The notes under the pieces are model-generated. The model was not told the origin of the DNA and searched no databases. It worked only from the letters and a program-made list of their open reading frames with translations. Below are positions 50,930-58,619 of a stretch of 64,000 bases of DNA, piece after piece (the first letter of the stretch is position 1; each line of letters opens with the position of its first letter). A program made the translations under genes and the position numbers. This DNA comes from Terriglobus saanensis SP1PR4 (GTDB taxonomy: Bacteria; Acidobacteriota; Terriglobia; Terriglobales; Acidobacteriaceae). The DNA is taken from assembly GCF_000179915.2 (NCBI RefSeq), contig NC_014963.1, positions 4,898,001 through 4,962,000 of the forward strand, given 5' to 3'.

Positions 50930-51069
50930 TCCCGTTGGCGACGATACACGGGGCGGTATACGCCATCGGTTTAGGAGTTGTCGCGCTCAACATCTGGATC
51001 GCCTGGTACGCCTACAAAATAACCACGCGGCGCTGGACGACAAGAGCCCCAGTAAGACTTGCGCCGTGA
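50926..51069 (+). CDS. 47-residue membrane protein coupled to the preceding gene
   Basis: Starting in the ATGA overlap at 50926, the frame encodes MIPLATIHGAVYAIGLGVV, continuing through a hydrophobic stretch ('NIWIAWYAYK') and a basic tail (TTRRWTTRAPVR) to TGA at 51067. One membrane helix is predicted, with the basic end in the cytoplasm. It is too short for usual gene calls; the exact overlap and membrane pattern are the support. A repeat E copy begins at its stop codon. Confidence 0.45.
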   Translation: MIPLATIHGAVYAIGLGVVALNIWIAWYAYKITTRRWTTRAPVRLAP

Positions 51070-51098
51070 AAACGCTCTCCTCGTCATTCAGAAGCTAC
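51064..51098 (+). repeat. Regional repeat E, partial copy, start of a duplicated block
   Basis: CCGTGAAAACGCTCTCCTCG then TCATTCAGAAGCTACACAC matches 54469-54500 (CGATAAACGCTCTTCTCGTC, ATTTAGAAGCTACACAC). It continues into the shared block described for the epimerase pseudogene. Confidence 0.65.
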
Positions 51099-51211
51099 AC
51101 ACGGCAACCGCAGACTCCATGCCCATTAAGTGATGCCTTAAATTCGGATCACGCAGAATCAGAAAAACACAAAATCCAGTAAGTGCCGAATCCGGCCCCG
51201 TAACAAACTCA

Positions 51212-51372
51212 TTACAAAATCCCTTCACGACTAGCCTGATACACCGTCTGCACCTTCGGCGAGAAGCCAAAGCTCCGCAGCTTCGATCCATCGATGCGAC
51301 TCATCCACGGGATCAATCAACGGCTCGGCGGACGCTTCAATCGGCGACCCAACAAGACTGGCCATCTCGTAG
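51212..51372 (-). pseudogene. Broken copy of the 3' end of the epimerase gene at 54660
   Basis: On the minus strand this segment encodes the last 53 residues of the intact epimerase (YEMASLVGSPIEASAEPLID ..., ending in ASREGIL and the same stop TAA). One extra C in GATCCC (intact: GATCC) shifts the frame after about 22 codons. Homology ends sharply near 51372 at the codons for YEM. The upstream flank (51064-51135) also matches the flank of the intact gene, so a block was copied and then decayed. Confidence 0.8.
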
Positions 51373-51503
51373 AACGCCTTGTCCGTTCAATCCGTATTAC
51401 GGCTTCTCCGCTGAACTTAGGTTGAGGGAAATTAGATCGGATCCGCGTGGCTCACTCGGCGAAAGCGTGCCCATATCCGGGAAATGTCTGTAGATGGCTT
51501 CGA

Positions 51504-51965
51504 TCACCGCATCTGCCTGCCTCTGGTTAACACCCGGAAGGATGCAATGACTACACGGCCAAGAAACCACACCACTCCATTCGACATAGAGACCCTCCGG
51601 ATAATTGGACCCTCGCCTCCCTCGCTCGCCTTGCGGTACTCGAACCTTTCTACCGTCGCTCGGGAGATTGTTGACGAGCTATAACCGCCGGGTGCATGAC
51701 CTTTACTTATCAAGTCGAGATTTCCTACCTGCAATCGCACGTCGGTGCCTCGCAGCGAGGAGATCGCCTCGCTGACTACAGCGAACGTAATGAACAGGCA
51801 AATGACGACTTGGGAAACTCGCGAAGTCGCGCCCCGGAAGAAGAGATAACCTGCACCGGATCCCAAGAGAGCGCTAAGAACAACACGGCTATAAGTTCGC
51901 CCAGACTCGCTCACGCGAACAATCACTTCGTTCGCGAAATCCTCAACATTGAAGGTTGCAGGCAT
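51504..51965 (-). CDS. Membrane protein of unknown function
   Basis: The 153-residue protein has two adjacent helices at about 25-70 ('RVVLSALLGSGAGYLFFRGA' and 'VVICLFITFAVVSEAI') and a C-terminal soluble part predicted as beta-strands ('VRLQVGNLDLISKG ... VERFEYRKAS'), like a PH-type membrane-associated domain. The family is not recognised. No ribosome site is obvious. It stands alone in the repeat E region. Confidence 0.55.
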   Translation of the reverse strand: MPATFNVEDFANEVIVRVSESGRTYSRVVLSALLGSGAGYLFFRGATSRVSQVVICLFITFAVVSEAISSLRGTDVRLQVGNLDLISKGHAPGGYSSSTISRATVERFEYRKASEGGEGPIIRRVSMSNGVVWFLGRVVIASFRVLTRGRQMR

Positions 51966-52028
51966 CGTGAGATCGGTCTAGAGCCAATTCCTGCGAAACG
52001 GTGTTTTTGAAATCCGTGAGAATAGGTT

Positions 52029-52090
52029 CTGATAAGCGTGCATCTCTTTAGGAACGATCACTCACGATAAGCCGATTTATCGTTACCAAT
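52029..52090 (+). repeat. Regional repeat E, copy 7
   Basis: CTGATAAGCGTG ... CGATCACTCACGATAAGCCG ATTTATCGTTACC (split). The core AAGCCGATTT (52069-52078) lies in the dyad CGATAA/TTATCG. Confidence 0.7.
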
Positions 52091-52127
52091 TTAGATCGGT
52101 CGTTAGCTAGTCTCCAACCTTAGGTCC

Positions 52128-53255
52128 TTAGACAGCATTCACGACACGTCTGAGCAAAGCCTCGCCCGGGTTTTTGAGCGCGGACACAACATTCTCTGAA
52201 ACCTTCGCTATCAATTTTTCTCCCCAAAAGGGGTCGCGCATGTCGTAATAGATAACCCGTATGTGTTGAAGATCAAAAGGAACGTCTTCCTGGTTTGAAG
52301 AGATCAGTACAACTGGCTTGGACAAAGCATGTGCAAGTCCAAGCTCGTAGAAAACGTTTGGGTTTCGTCCAGTCAACTCCGCCACAAGCACTTTAGCTGC
52401 GCCAATCCCAGACCAAATTTGGTCCATGACCTTCCCGGTGGCAAATATCTCATCATCAGCCCTCACTGCACGCAAACCCGCTTTTGTTATTGCTGGTTCA
52501 TAGATCGATTTGTAGTAACCTCCGAGAGGTTCAGCGAACGGCATCATTACGAAGCAGCTATCGCCATGTTCAATTTTCACCCCTTTGCTTATCCGCCGAA
52601 GAGTCTCGTCTGACTGCGGACTTGTCTCGCCTTCACGGGCGATATCAAGGATGCGCCTCTTGTCACCAACATCCTCGACTAGCTGCGCTTCGCTGAGATC
52701 CTCGAGTAGTACGCTTTTGAATTCGTCCACCTTGTCGTCTGGAATCTTGAACGTATCAACAAGAGCGTTCCGAAAAAACTGGTCATCTGGAATGTTTTCG
52801 CCGCGATAGTGTTTGTAGACGTCAGATACTGTGGGTGCGTTGAGAAAAGCGCTCCTGATTCCTTCAAGCTCATCACCGGATCCCTGCGGACGCAATATCT
52901 TCTTAGCGAGTTCAGTGACTTCAACATTGCCATCGGCGGGTCGTGAGAGAAGACCATACTTGATCGAAGAGCTAATCTCCACTCTTGAGGGACCATGGAA
53001 GGCGATGCCCGCAAACTTGACGGCTTCCCTATCCGTGCAAGCGCGTCCTGCGTTTTGTTCTAGTATCGCCCTCGGAATGCGGAGCGCTTTCTTGACAGAG
53101 TGCCGCGGAAACGAAGGGACAGGGCCGCCCTTTGTCTTTACGCGCCCCGTTTTCTTAGCAAGATTGGCTTTCTTCGTACGCTTCTTAGCGGCCTTCGTTG
53201 CGTTCTTTTTTGCGGACGGTTTAGGACTTCCGGCTGTTTCAGTTTCGTCTGCCAT
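52128..53255 (-). CDS. Lys-rich + winged-helix-like + deoxyribosyltransferase/TIR-like protein, candidate conflict effector
   Basis: The protein from ATG 53255 is 375 residues in three parts. About 1-45 is a Lys/Ala-rich, histone-like tail (AKKNATKAAKKRTKKANLAKK). About 50-170 is a helical DUF5343-like region ('HSVKKALRIPRAILEQNAGR', 'IPDDQFFRNALVDTFKI'). About 225-375 is a Rossmann-like domain: 'DSCFVMMPFAEPLGGYYKSIYEPAITKAGL', 'RADDEIFATGKVMDQIWSGI', 'LVAELTGRNPNVFYELGLAHALSKPVVLIS'. That last pattern belongs to the nucleoside-deoxyribosyltransferase-like/TIR-related group. Comparative-genomics work (Burroughs, Aravind) places this group in nucleotide-centred conflict systems. The Glu in FYELG would be catalytic. 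The TTG at 53279 is a weaker start. Role in defence is inference. Confidence 0.7.
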   Translation of the reverse strand: MADETETAGSPKPSAKKNATKAAKKRTKKANLAKKTGRVKTKGGPVPSFPRHSVKKALRIPRAILEQNAGRACTDREAVKFAGIAFHGPSRVEISSSIKYGLLSRPADGNVEVTELAKKILRPQGSGDELEGIRSAFLNAPTVSDVYKHYRGENIPDDQFFRNALVDTFKIPDDKVDEFKSVLLEDLSEAQLVEDVGDKRRILDIAREGETSPQSDETLRRISKGVKIEHGDSCFVMMPFAEPLGGYYKSIYEPAITKAGLRAVRADDEIFATGKVMDQIWSGIGAAKVLVAELTGRNPNVFYELGLAHALSKPVVLISSNQEDVPFDLQHIRVIYYDMRDPFWGEKLIAKVSENVVSALKNPGEALLRRVVNAV

Positions 53256-53410
53256 TACCTGAAAATCTCCAATCGCCAATGGCTTTGTGACACACAGAAT
53301 CCGAAATCGAGTCTGAATGACAAAACGAGCTTAGCAGCTAGTGGCAAATGTACGCGACTGATGGCACGTAAAGATTGTTGCAGCTCTGCGAAGCGGTCGG
53401 ATTAAGCAGT

Positions 53411-53480
53411 GACTCCCGATAAACGCCCTTATTGTCAGCCATAATTACTGACAACAGGCCGACTTGTCAGGAGTGAGTCA
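53411..53480 (+). repeat. Regional repeat E, copy 8 (full length)
   Basis: CCCGATAAACGCCCTTATTG, then TTGTCAG (53432-53438) / CTGACAA (53448-53454) as a hairpin, then AGGCCGACTTGTCAGGAGTG. CATCGATCCGTA at 53478 follows, also seen near 46828. Confidence 0.75.
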
Positions 53481-53503
53481 TCGATCCGTAGTGCAGTTGA
53501 GGT

Positions 53504-54436
53504 CTACCAATCGATTGTGCACTTTGTCGCTTCTACAGGGACGGTGGGATAACCCATCTGCTCGAGCAGTAGCTGCACGCTGACTTTTGAGAAAGCCGGA
53601 TGATTGCCTGGCCCAATCCAGACCTTCGCAATCGGCAGTAGGTTAGAACGCCGTTTCACCCACGCAGGCGTATCCAAAGCGAGATACCGGGCCATCATCT
53701 TTGGCTTTTGTGCGAAACGAACATTAGGGAATTCGCTTACCTTCAACTCGTGAACGAGACGAAACTCATTCTCAGACTGCCACTTTTTGTCTTTTGCTAG
53801 CGGCGCAAGTTTATAGACCCATTCGTCCCAGGCGGCGAAGAAAAACTTGCCCCATTCCGCTGGATTGTCCCGTCTGTCTCCGATGAGCCCCTCGCGGTAG
53901 AAGTCTAGCGTTGCAGTAGCAATCTTCTTTGCGGCTGCTAGCTGCTTTGCCGGATCGTAGGTGACCCGATAAATCTGGCTTGTGGCCTCTCGCCAGAGTC
54001 CTCGAATATAGAACCCAATTGCGTAGCCGTTTGGCTTAGCGTAGCGGTCCCATTGTGTCAGTTCATCTTCATCGCCACTGAAACACGTGACAAAGAACTT
54101 GCTAGTGCCATGGGTCGGCGAGTCTGGTTCTTCCTTTACATAATCCAAGACTCTATTTAGGAATTCGACTGCATCCTGATCGCGATGTAGTTCTTGAATC
54201 AGTTCGGCGACGGCCTTCTTATAGAGGTCTGTCGCGTACTTTGTTTCGGTTGTGTCGTTGAGACAAGAAACCTGTGAAGCGAAGAGTGTTGAACTTTGAA
54301 GAATACCTAGCAAACCGGCTCCGTTGGTGTAATGCCAGATGATGTCATCGCCGCTGAATTCGAAGACACCCATCTCCTTTGCCACATCGCTCACAAAACG
54401 GCGGTATTTCTCATTCTCTTCTAAGGTGATATCCAT
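53504..54436 (-). CDS. DUF2971 protein
   Basis: The 310-residue protein shows the DUF2971 pattern: 'IIWHYTNGAGLLGILQSSTLFASQVSCLNDTTE' (22 residues into the family start), 'FVTCFSGDEDELTQWDRYAKPNGYAIGF', 'WGKFFFAAWDEWVYKLAPLAKDKKWQSENEFRLVHE'. The H-Y-T, S-x-x-D-E/W and final E-x-E-F-R elements resemble the H-Y-E type active site of ADP-ribosyltransferase-like proteins, which several authors suspect for this family. Activity is not shown. It is upstream of, and on the same strand as, the deoxyribosyltransferase-like gene, with repeat E copy 8 between them. Confidence 0.8.
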   Translation of the reverse strand: MDITLEENEKYRRFVSDVAKEMGVFEFSGDDIIWHYTNGAGLLGILQSSTLFASQVSCLNDTTETKYATDLYKKAVAELIQELHRDQDAVEFLNRVLDYVKEEPDSPTHGTSKFFVTCFSGDEDELTQWDRYAKPNGYAIGFYIRGLWREATSQIYRVTYDPAKQLAAAKKIATATLDFYREGLIGDRRDNPAEWGKFFFAAWDEWVYKLAPLAKDKKWQSENEFRLVHELKVSEFPNVRFAQKPKMMARYLALDTPAWVKRRSNLLPIAKVWIGPGNHPAFSKVSVQLLLEQMGYPTVPVEATKCTIDW

Positions 54437-54468
54437 GCCGCCAGTCTAATCTCGACGGGCATATTGGT

Positions 54469-54500
54469 CACGATAAACGCTCTTCTCGTCATTTAGAAGC
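54469..54500 (+). repeat. Regional repeat E, partial copy 9
   Basis: CACGATAAACGCTCTTCTCG, TCATTTAGAAGC. It is the left half only and starts the block that is duplicated at 51064. Confidence 0.65.
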
Positions 54501-54550
54501 TACACACAGCGAGTGCCGCGACTCCATGCCATAAAGGAGTGAGCGAGAAA

Positions 54551-54574
54551 ATGTCCTCGCAACCGCGAGGACAT
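54551..54574. terminator. Hairpin downstream of the epimerase gene
   Basis: A perfect 10-bp stem ATGTCCTCGC / GCGAGGACAT with AACC loop, followed on the plus side by CTCTTATG. It lies between the epimerase stop (minus strand) and the DUF2971 promoter region. Confidence 0.55.
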
Positions 54575-54659
54575 CTCTTATGTTCACACTCAAGGTCAAA
54601 GCCTGACTCAGAAGGACACACCATGCACGGCGTGCGAGGCCGAGTCCGCAACAACCTCG

Positions 54660-55475
54660 TTACAGAATCCCTTCCCGACTAGCCTGATAAACCGTCGGCA
54701 CCTTCGGCGAGAAGCCAAAACTCCGAAGCTTCGATCCATCCATGCGCCCCATCCACGGATCGACCAACGGCTCCGCCGACGCCTCAATAGGCGAACCGAC
54801 AAGACGGGCCATCTCGTAAAGGGAAGCGGGCGCATCATCGCAGATATTCACGACCTGCCCGTCCATCGCACCGGTCAATGCCAGTTCCACGGCACCCGCA
54901 ACATCCCGCTGGTGAATCAGGCTGAAGGTCTTCGCCGGATGCCACTTGAACCGCGCGACAATCGGCGGGACCGAAGCCAGATGTCCGTCCCCATCGCCAT
55001 AGACAAAGCCGAGACGAAGGATGCTCCAGTTCAGACCGCTCTCGCGCAGCTCCTTCTCCGCGGCAATCTTGCTTGCGGGATACGCGAGCGTGGGGTGTGT
55101 CTCATCCTCTTCGAGACCCGGATGGGTTGCGTTCGCGTCGTAGACCAGACCGGTGCTTGCCATAATGAAGCGAGCCTGCGGAGCGTGCGCCTTCACTGCG
55201 GCGATCAGTTTCTTCGTGCCATCGAGATTCGCCCGCCAGATCTCGTCGTCATTCTGAGTCCGGAAGACCGCCGCAAGATGAACGATCGCCGAAACGCCCT
55301 CCACGGCCTGCTGCAACGTAGCCGCATCCAGCAGATCGCCTTCCACGCGCGTAGCTCCAGCGGGAACTTCCTTGCCCGGCCGCACCAGCGCGCGGCAATC
55401 CACACCGGCATCCACGAACTGCCGCAGAAGGCGCGAGCCCACCAATCCCGTTCCACCCGTAATTAAAATAGTCAT
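54660..55475 (-). CDS. NAD(P)-dependent epimerase/dehydratase-like (extended SDR)
   Basis: The 271-residue protein has GGTGLVGSRLL (7-17) for cofactor binding, 'VEGDLLDAATLQQAVEGVSAIVHLAA', 'ASTGLVYDA', and Y-x3-K in 'LAYPASKIAAEKEL' with 'ILRLGFVYGDGDGH'. The C-terminal half is short, as in the flavonol-reductase/cinnamoyl-CoA-reductase-like group. ATG overlaps the stop of the marR gene by 4 bases. A decayed copy of the last 53 codons lies 3.4 kb away. Confidence 0.88.
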   Translation of the reverse strand: MTILITGGTGLVGSRLLRQFVDAGVDCRALVRPGKEVPAGATRVEGDLLDAATLQQAVEGVSAIVHLAAVFRTQNDDEIWRANLDGTKKLIAAVKAHAPQARFIMASTGLVYDANATHPGLEEDETHPTLAYPASKIAAEKELRESGLNWSILRLGFVYGDGDGHLASVPPIVARFKWHPAKTFSLIHQRDVAGAVELALTGAMDGQVVNICDDAPASLYEMARLVGSPIEASAEPLVDPWMGRMDGSKLRSFGFSPKVPTVYQASREGIL

Positions 55476-55936
55476 GATTTATTTCCTTCCGAAATGTGTG
55501 CGTTAAGGCGTTGCGTTGCGGTTTGCAGGACACGACGGGCGACCGCCAACTCCGCGGGGTTCATGCCATCGAATGCTGTTGCCAGAATGAGGGTGATCGG
55601 ATCGGGCAGCGTCTTCCAGAGCTTCTTGCCGGAAGCGGTGATGCGAAGCACACGTTGACGCTGATCAACAGCGTCGGGCGCTTGGTCGACCAGACCCTTG
55701 CGCACCAGGGTCGCCACAACCCCGCTCAGCGTGGCCCTCTCGATCTGGAGCATGCGCACCAGGTCGCGCTGCATCGTTGGCCCCTCGTTCGCCAGCTGAT
55801 ACAGCACATACCACTGCGTGGACCCGATGTCGTACGGACGGAGAATCGAGTCCATCACCGCGCGGGATGCGAAGTACAACCGCTTCGCCCACGCGCCTAC
55901 CGAGTCATGCTTCGGAATCTCTACCTCGCCAATCAT
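55472..55936 (-). CDS. MarR-family regulator
   Basis: The 154-residue protein has the MarR winged helix: 'ILRPYDIGSTQWYVLYQLANEGPTMQRDLVRMLQIERATLSGVVATLVRKGLVDQAPDAVDQRQRVLRITASGKKLW', with Asp-Gln-Arg in the wing. MarR proteins repress their own operon and are released by phenolic ligands. Here the epimerase gene is the coupled downstream target. Direct repeats in the divergent gap (55952-55978) are likely binding sites. No ribosome site is clear before the ATG. Confidence 0.9.
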   Translation of the reverse strand: MIGEVEIPKHDSVGAWAKRLYFASRAVMDSILRPYDIGSTQWYVLYQLANEGPTMQRDLVRMLQIERATLSGVVATLVRKGLVDQAPDAVDQRQRVLRITASGKKLWKTLPDPITLILATAFDGMNPAELAVARRVLQTATQRLNAHISEGNKS

Positions 55937-55951
55937 CCGATCTCCATTCGC

Positions 55952-55993
55952 TAGCTACCTTACAAATTGATAGCTACCGAACGATCTGTCAAG
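55952..55993. promoter_or_regulatory. Direct repeats and -35 element in front of marR
   Basis: TAGCTACC occurs at 55952-55959 and 55971-55978, 19 bases apart. On the minus strand a perfect TTGACA (55988-55993) precedes them at promoter distance, so protein bound to the repeats would block the marR promoter. A matching -10 hexamer is not convincing. TAGCTA also occurs at 56047 next to the divergent start. Confidence 0.5.
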
Positions 55994-56051
55994 TCTCCCA
56001 ACAATAAGTGGGATTCGCGACTGCTCAAAATACGCTCTAATACAGTTAGCT

Positions 56052-56786
56052 ATGAAGAAGCCGCGCATCGCCATTCCGGTCCCCACCAGCTTTGACCCCG
56101 CCTACAACGAACGCTCGTGGCCCGAGTATGCGCACGCCGTCGAAGAGGCAGGCGGCGAGGCCTTTCCCGTCCCTCTCGACCTGAACGACCAGGCCCTGGA
56201 GACGCTGGCGAAGGAGGCCGACGGCTTCCTTCTTCCCGGAAGTGGCGCGGACGTGGATCCCGCGCGCTATGGCCAGGAGAAGCAACCGGAATGTAATCAA
56301 CAGGATACAGCGCGCGAACGGGTGGATGGACGCATTCTGGAAGTTGCCGACGAACTGCGGAAACCCGTTCTGGGCATCTGTTTCGGCACACAGCTGATGA
56401 ATGTCTTTCGTGGCGGGACTCTGATTCAGCATCTCACTCCGATGCCGGTAAACCATCCTGCGGGCCGAGCGATTGCCGTCGCCCACGGAACGGCGGTTGC
56501 GAAAGACTCTCTTGTGGGCGAACTGCTGACGGACGAAGAGGCTCCCGAGCGCGACGGCTACCTTCGTCTGCCGGTCAACTCCAGCCATCATCAGGCAGTA
56601 GCCATTCCGGGCGACGGTCTGCGGGTTACAGCTCGCTCCACGGAAGACGGTGTGATCGAGGCCATCGAAGGCCCACCGGATGGGCCATTCCTTCTGGGAG
56701 TGCAGTGGCACCCCGAGCGGACGACGGCGATCAGCGCCGCTTCGCGGGCGATCTTTTCCCGGCTGGTCGCCGAGGCACAGAAGTAG
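56052..56786 (+). CDS. Class I glutamine amidotransferase, gamma-glutamyl-GABA hydrolase-like (PuuD type)
   Basis: The 244-residue protein has 'PRIAIPVPTSFDPAYNERSWPEYAHAVEEAGGEAFPVPL', 'GFLLPGSGADVDPARYG', the nucleophile elbow GICFGTQ with Cys110, and 'LLGVQWHPER' with the His-Glu pair near 220. The PuuD-like group cleaves gamma-glutamyl amides. No putrescine genes are adjacent, so the substrate is open. rsmG begins 1 base after its stop. Confidence 0.88.
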   Translation: MKKPRIAIPVPTSFDPAYNERSWPEYAHAVEEAGGEAFPVPLDLNDQALETLAKEADGFLLPGSGADVDPARYGQEKQPECNQQDTARERVDGRILEVADELRKPVLGICFGTQLMNVFRGGTLIQHLTPMPVNHPAGRAIAVAHGTAVAKDSLVGELLTDEEAPERDGYLRLPVNSSHHQAVAIPGDGLRVTARSTEDGVIEAIEGPPDGPFLLGVQWHPERTTAISAASRAIFSRLVAEAQK

Positions 56787-56787
56787 C

Positions 56788-57378
56788 GTGAAGGTCTCCT
56801 CCCTCCTGCAGCCTTATCTCAATGCTCCCTTGCCAGATGGCGTGGAAGAGAAGCTGGCGCAGTATCTGGAACTGATTCTGAAGTGGAATGCCCGCACCAA
56901 CCTGACAGCGGTGCGCGATGCCGAGGGGATCGTCCGACGTCACTTCGGGGAGAGCCTCTTTCTCGGCGGACTGCTTCCAGAGTTCTCGACTCTGCTTGAT
57001 TTCGGTTCGGGAGCAGGCTTTCCCGGAATCCCCGTCCAGCTCATCAGGCCCCTAAGCAAAGTGACTTTAGCGGAGTCCCAGGGTAAGAAGGCCAGCTTTC
57101 TCCGAGAGGCTGTGCGCTCTTTGGCGATTCCCAGTGACGTCTGGGCGGCAAGAGTGGAAACCATGCCGGAGTCGAAGACCTTCGATGTCGTTGCGATGCG
57201 GGCCGTGGACGGAATGGCGGCTGCAATCGCGGTGGCGGTAAGCAAAGTACGTCCTGGGGGGCAGCTTGCCCTAATGCTGGGACGGGAGAAGATGGATCTG
57301 CCCGAAGACTTCAACTGGGCCGATCCTGTCGCGGTTCCCGGAGACGGCGGTCTCATTCTCCTGGGTTCTCGAAACTAG
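56788..57378 (+). CDS. rsmG: 16S rRNA m7G527 methyltransferase RsmG
   Basis: The protein from GTG 56788 is 196 residues: 'LAQYLELILKWNARTNLTAVRDAEGIVRRHFGESL', SAM motif 'LLDFGSGAGFPGIPVQLIRP', 'LAESQGKKASFLREA', 'VVAMRAVDGM'. The order and length fit RsmG (GidB). The frame is open upstream to 56680 inside the amidotransferase, but GTG 56788 right after its stop matches the family start. It is followed by parS sites and parA-parB, the arrangement usual near the replication origin. Confidence 0.93.
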   Translation: MKVSSLLQPYLNAPLPDGVEEKLAQYLELILKWNARTNLTAVRDAEGIVRRHFGESLFLGGLLPEFSTLLDFGSGAGFPGIPVQLIRPLSKVTLAESQGKKASFLREAVRSLAIPSDVWAARVETMPESKTFDVVAMRAVDGMAAAIAVAVSKVRPGGQLALMLGREKMDLPEDFNWADPVAVPGDGGLILLGSRN

Positions 57379-57381
57379 GAA

Positions 57382-57587
57382 TGTTCCACGTGGAACATTT
57401 GCCAAGGTCTGAAGCTTAATTGTTCCACGTGGAACAATTAAGTAAGAGCGCTCGGCGTGGACAACGAATTCGATAAATGACCTCGTCCGAATTTCGGACT
57501 CGCCGGGCGGGGATGAGGTCCTTGGAATGTTCCACGTGGAACATCCGCCGGAGCCGAAATTGAATCCAAATTGTTCCACGTGGAACA
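57382..57587. promoter_or_regulatory. Cluster of four parS sites
   Basis: The 16-bp palindrome TGTTCCACGTGGAACA occurs at 57382-57397, 57421-57436, 57528-57543 and 57572-57587, all identical. It differs from the Bacillus parS consensus (TGTTTCACGTGAAACA) by one symmetric base pair. ParB loads on these as CTP clamps for chromosome segregation. Confidence 0.93.
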
Positions 57588-57696
57588 ATTTCGGCCCACC
57601 TCGGGGCTTTCCACAGCTAAATGGACTTGTACACAGAGGATCAACCGTAAGCGCATGGCGGCTCGTGCGGGACTCCCGTAGTCTGAGAAGAACTTC

Positions 57697-58539
57697 ATGA
57701 GCAAGATACTCGCAGTAGTCAATCAGAAAGGCGGCGTGGGAAAGACCACGACCGCGATCAATCTTGCGGCTGCGCTGGCGATGGAGGGGCTTCCGACCCT
57801 CGTCGTCGACTGCGATCCCCAGGCCAACACCACCGGCGGTCTCGGTCTGGGACGCGACGATGCCCGTATGTCGACCTACGACGTGCTCGTGGGCAACGCC
57901 ACCATCGCCGAAGCCACTGTTTCCACGGGGATTGAACTGCTCAAGGCGATTCCTTCGAGCAAAAACCTGATCGGCGCGAATTTCGAGCTGGTTAATGGTG
58001 AACGGAGAGAGTTCCGCTTGCGGGAGGCCTTGGCCGTCGTGAAGGAACAGTATCCCTTTATCGTGCTGGACTGCCCCCCGGCGCTAGATCTCCTCACGCT
58101 GAACAGTCTTGTTGCGGCGGACGGCCTGCTGGTTCCGATGCAGGCGGAGTACTTCGCGCTGGAGGGCATTAGCGAGTTGATGAGCACGCTGGATAAGGTC
58201 GTGAGCGCTTTCAATCCCACACTTGTGCTCGAAGGCGTCGTCCTCACGATGTATGACCCGCGCACCAGCCTTTCCCAGCAGGTTTCGGAGAATCTCAAGA
58301 AGTTCTTCGGAGATAAGCTCCTGCAGACGACGATTCCGCGGAACATCCGGCTCGCCGAAGCTCCCTCCCATGGGCTTTCTGTGATGGAATACGATCCGAA
58401 ATCCCGTGGAGCGGAAGCCTACCAGGAACTCGCGCGGGAGCTCCTGAAGCGCAATAAAGTAGTAAGTCCACGCGAGAAAGAGCGCAAAGCCTCTGCCGGG
58501 AGACCCAAAGAGATCCGTTTCTGGCCGTACAACAAGTAG
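57697..58539 (+). CDS. parA: Chromosome-partitioning ATPase ParA (Soj)
   Basis: The 280-residue protein has the deviant Walker A KGGVGKTT (11-18), 'LVVDCDPQANTTGGLG', 'YPFIVLDCPPALDLLTLNSLVAADGLLVPMQAEYFALEG' and 'LAEAPSHGLSVMEYDPKSRGAEAYQELARELL'. All are typical of chromosomal Soj. There is no N-terminal HTH, so it is the chromosomal and not the plasmid ParA type. It works with ParB on the six parS sites around the gene to move the origin region. Confidence 0.95.
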   Translation: MSKILAVVNQKGGVGKTTTAINLAAALAMEGLPTLVVDCDPQANTTGGLGLGRDDARMSTYDVLVGNATIAEATVSTGIELLKAIPSSKNLIGANFELVNGERREFRLREALAVVKEQYPFIVLDCPPALDLLTLNSLVAADGLLVPMQAEYFALEGISELMSTLDKVVSAFNPTLVLEGVVLTMYDPRTSLSQQVSENLKKFFGDKLLQTTIPRNIRLAEAPSHGLSVMEYDPKSRGAEAYQELARELLKRNKVVSPREKERKASAGRPKEIRFWPYNK

Positions 58540-58550
58540 AAATTCCAGAA

Positions 58551-58589
58551 TGTTCCACGTGGAACACTTAAATTGTTCCACGTGGAACA
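58551..58589. promoter_or_regulatory. Two parS sites between parA and parB
   Basis: TGTTCCACGTGGAACA at 58551-58566 and 58574-58589, identical to the four sites upstream of parA. Confidence 0.93.
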
Positions 58590-58619
58590 TTCTTCGAGCA
58601 CGAGATTAAGGATGAACCG

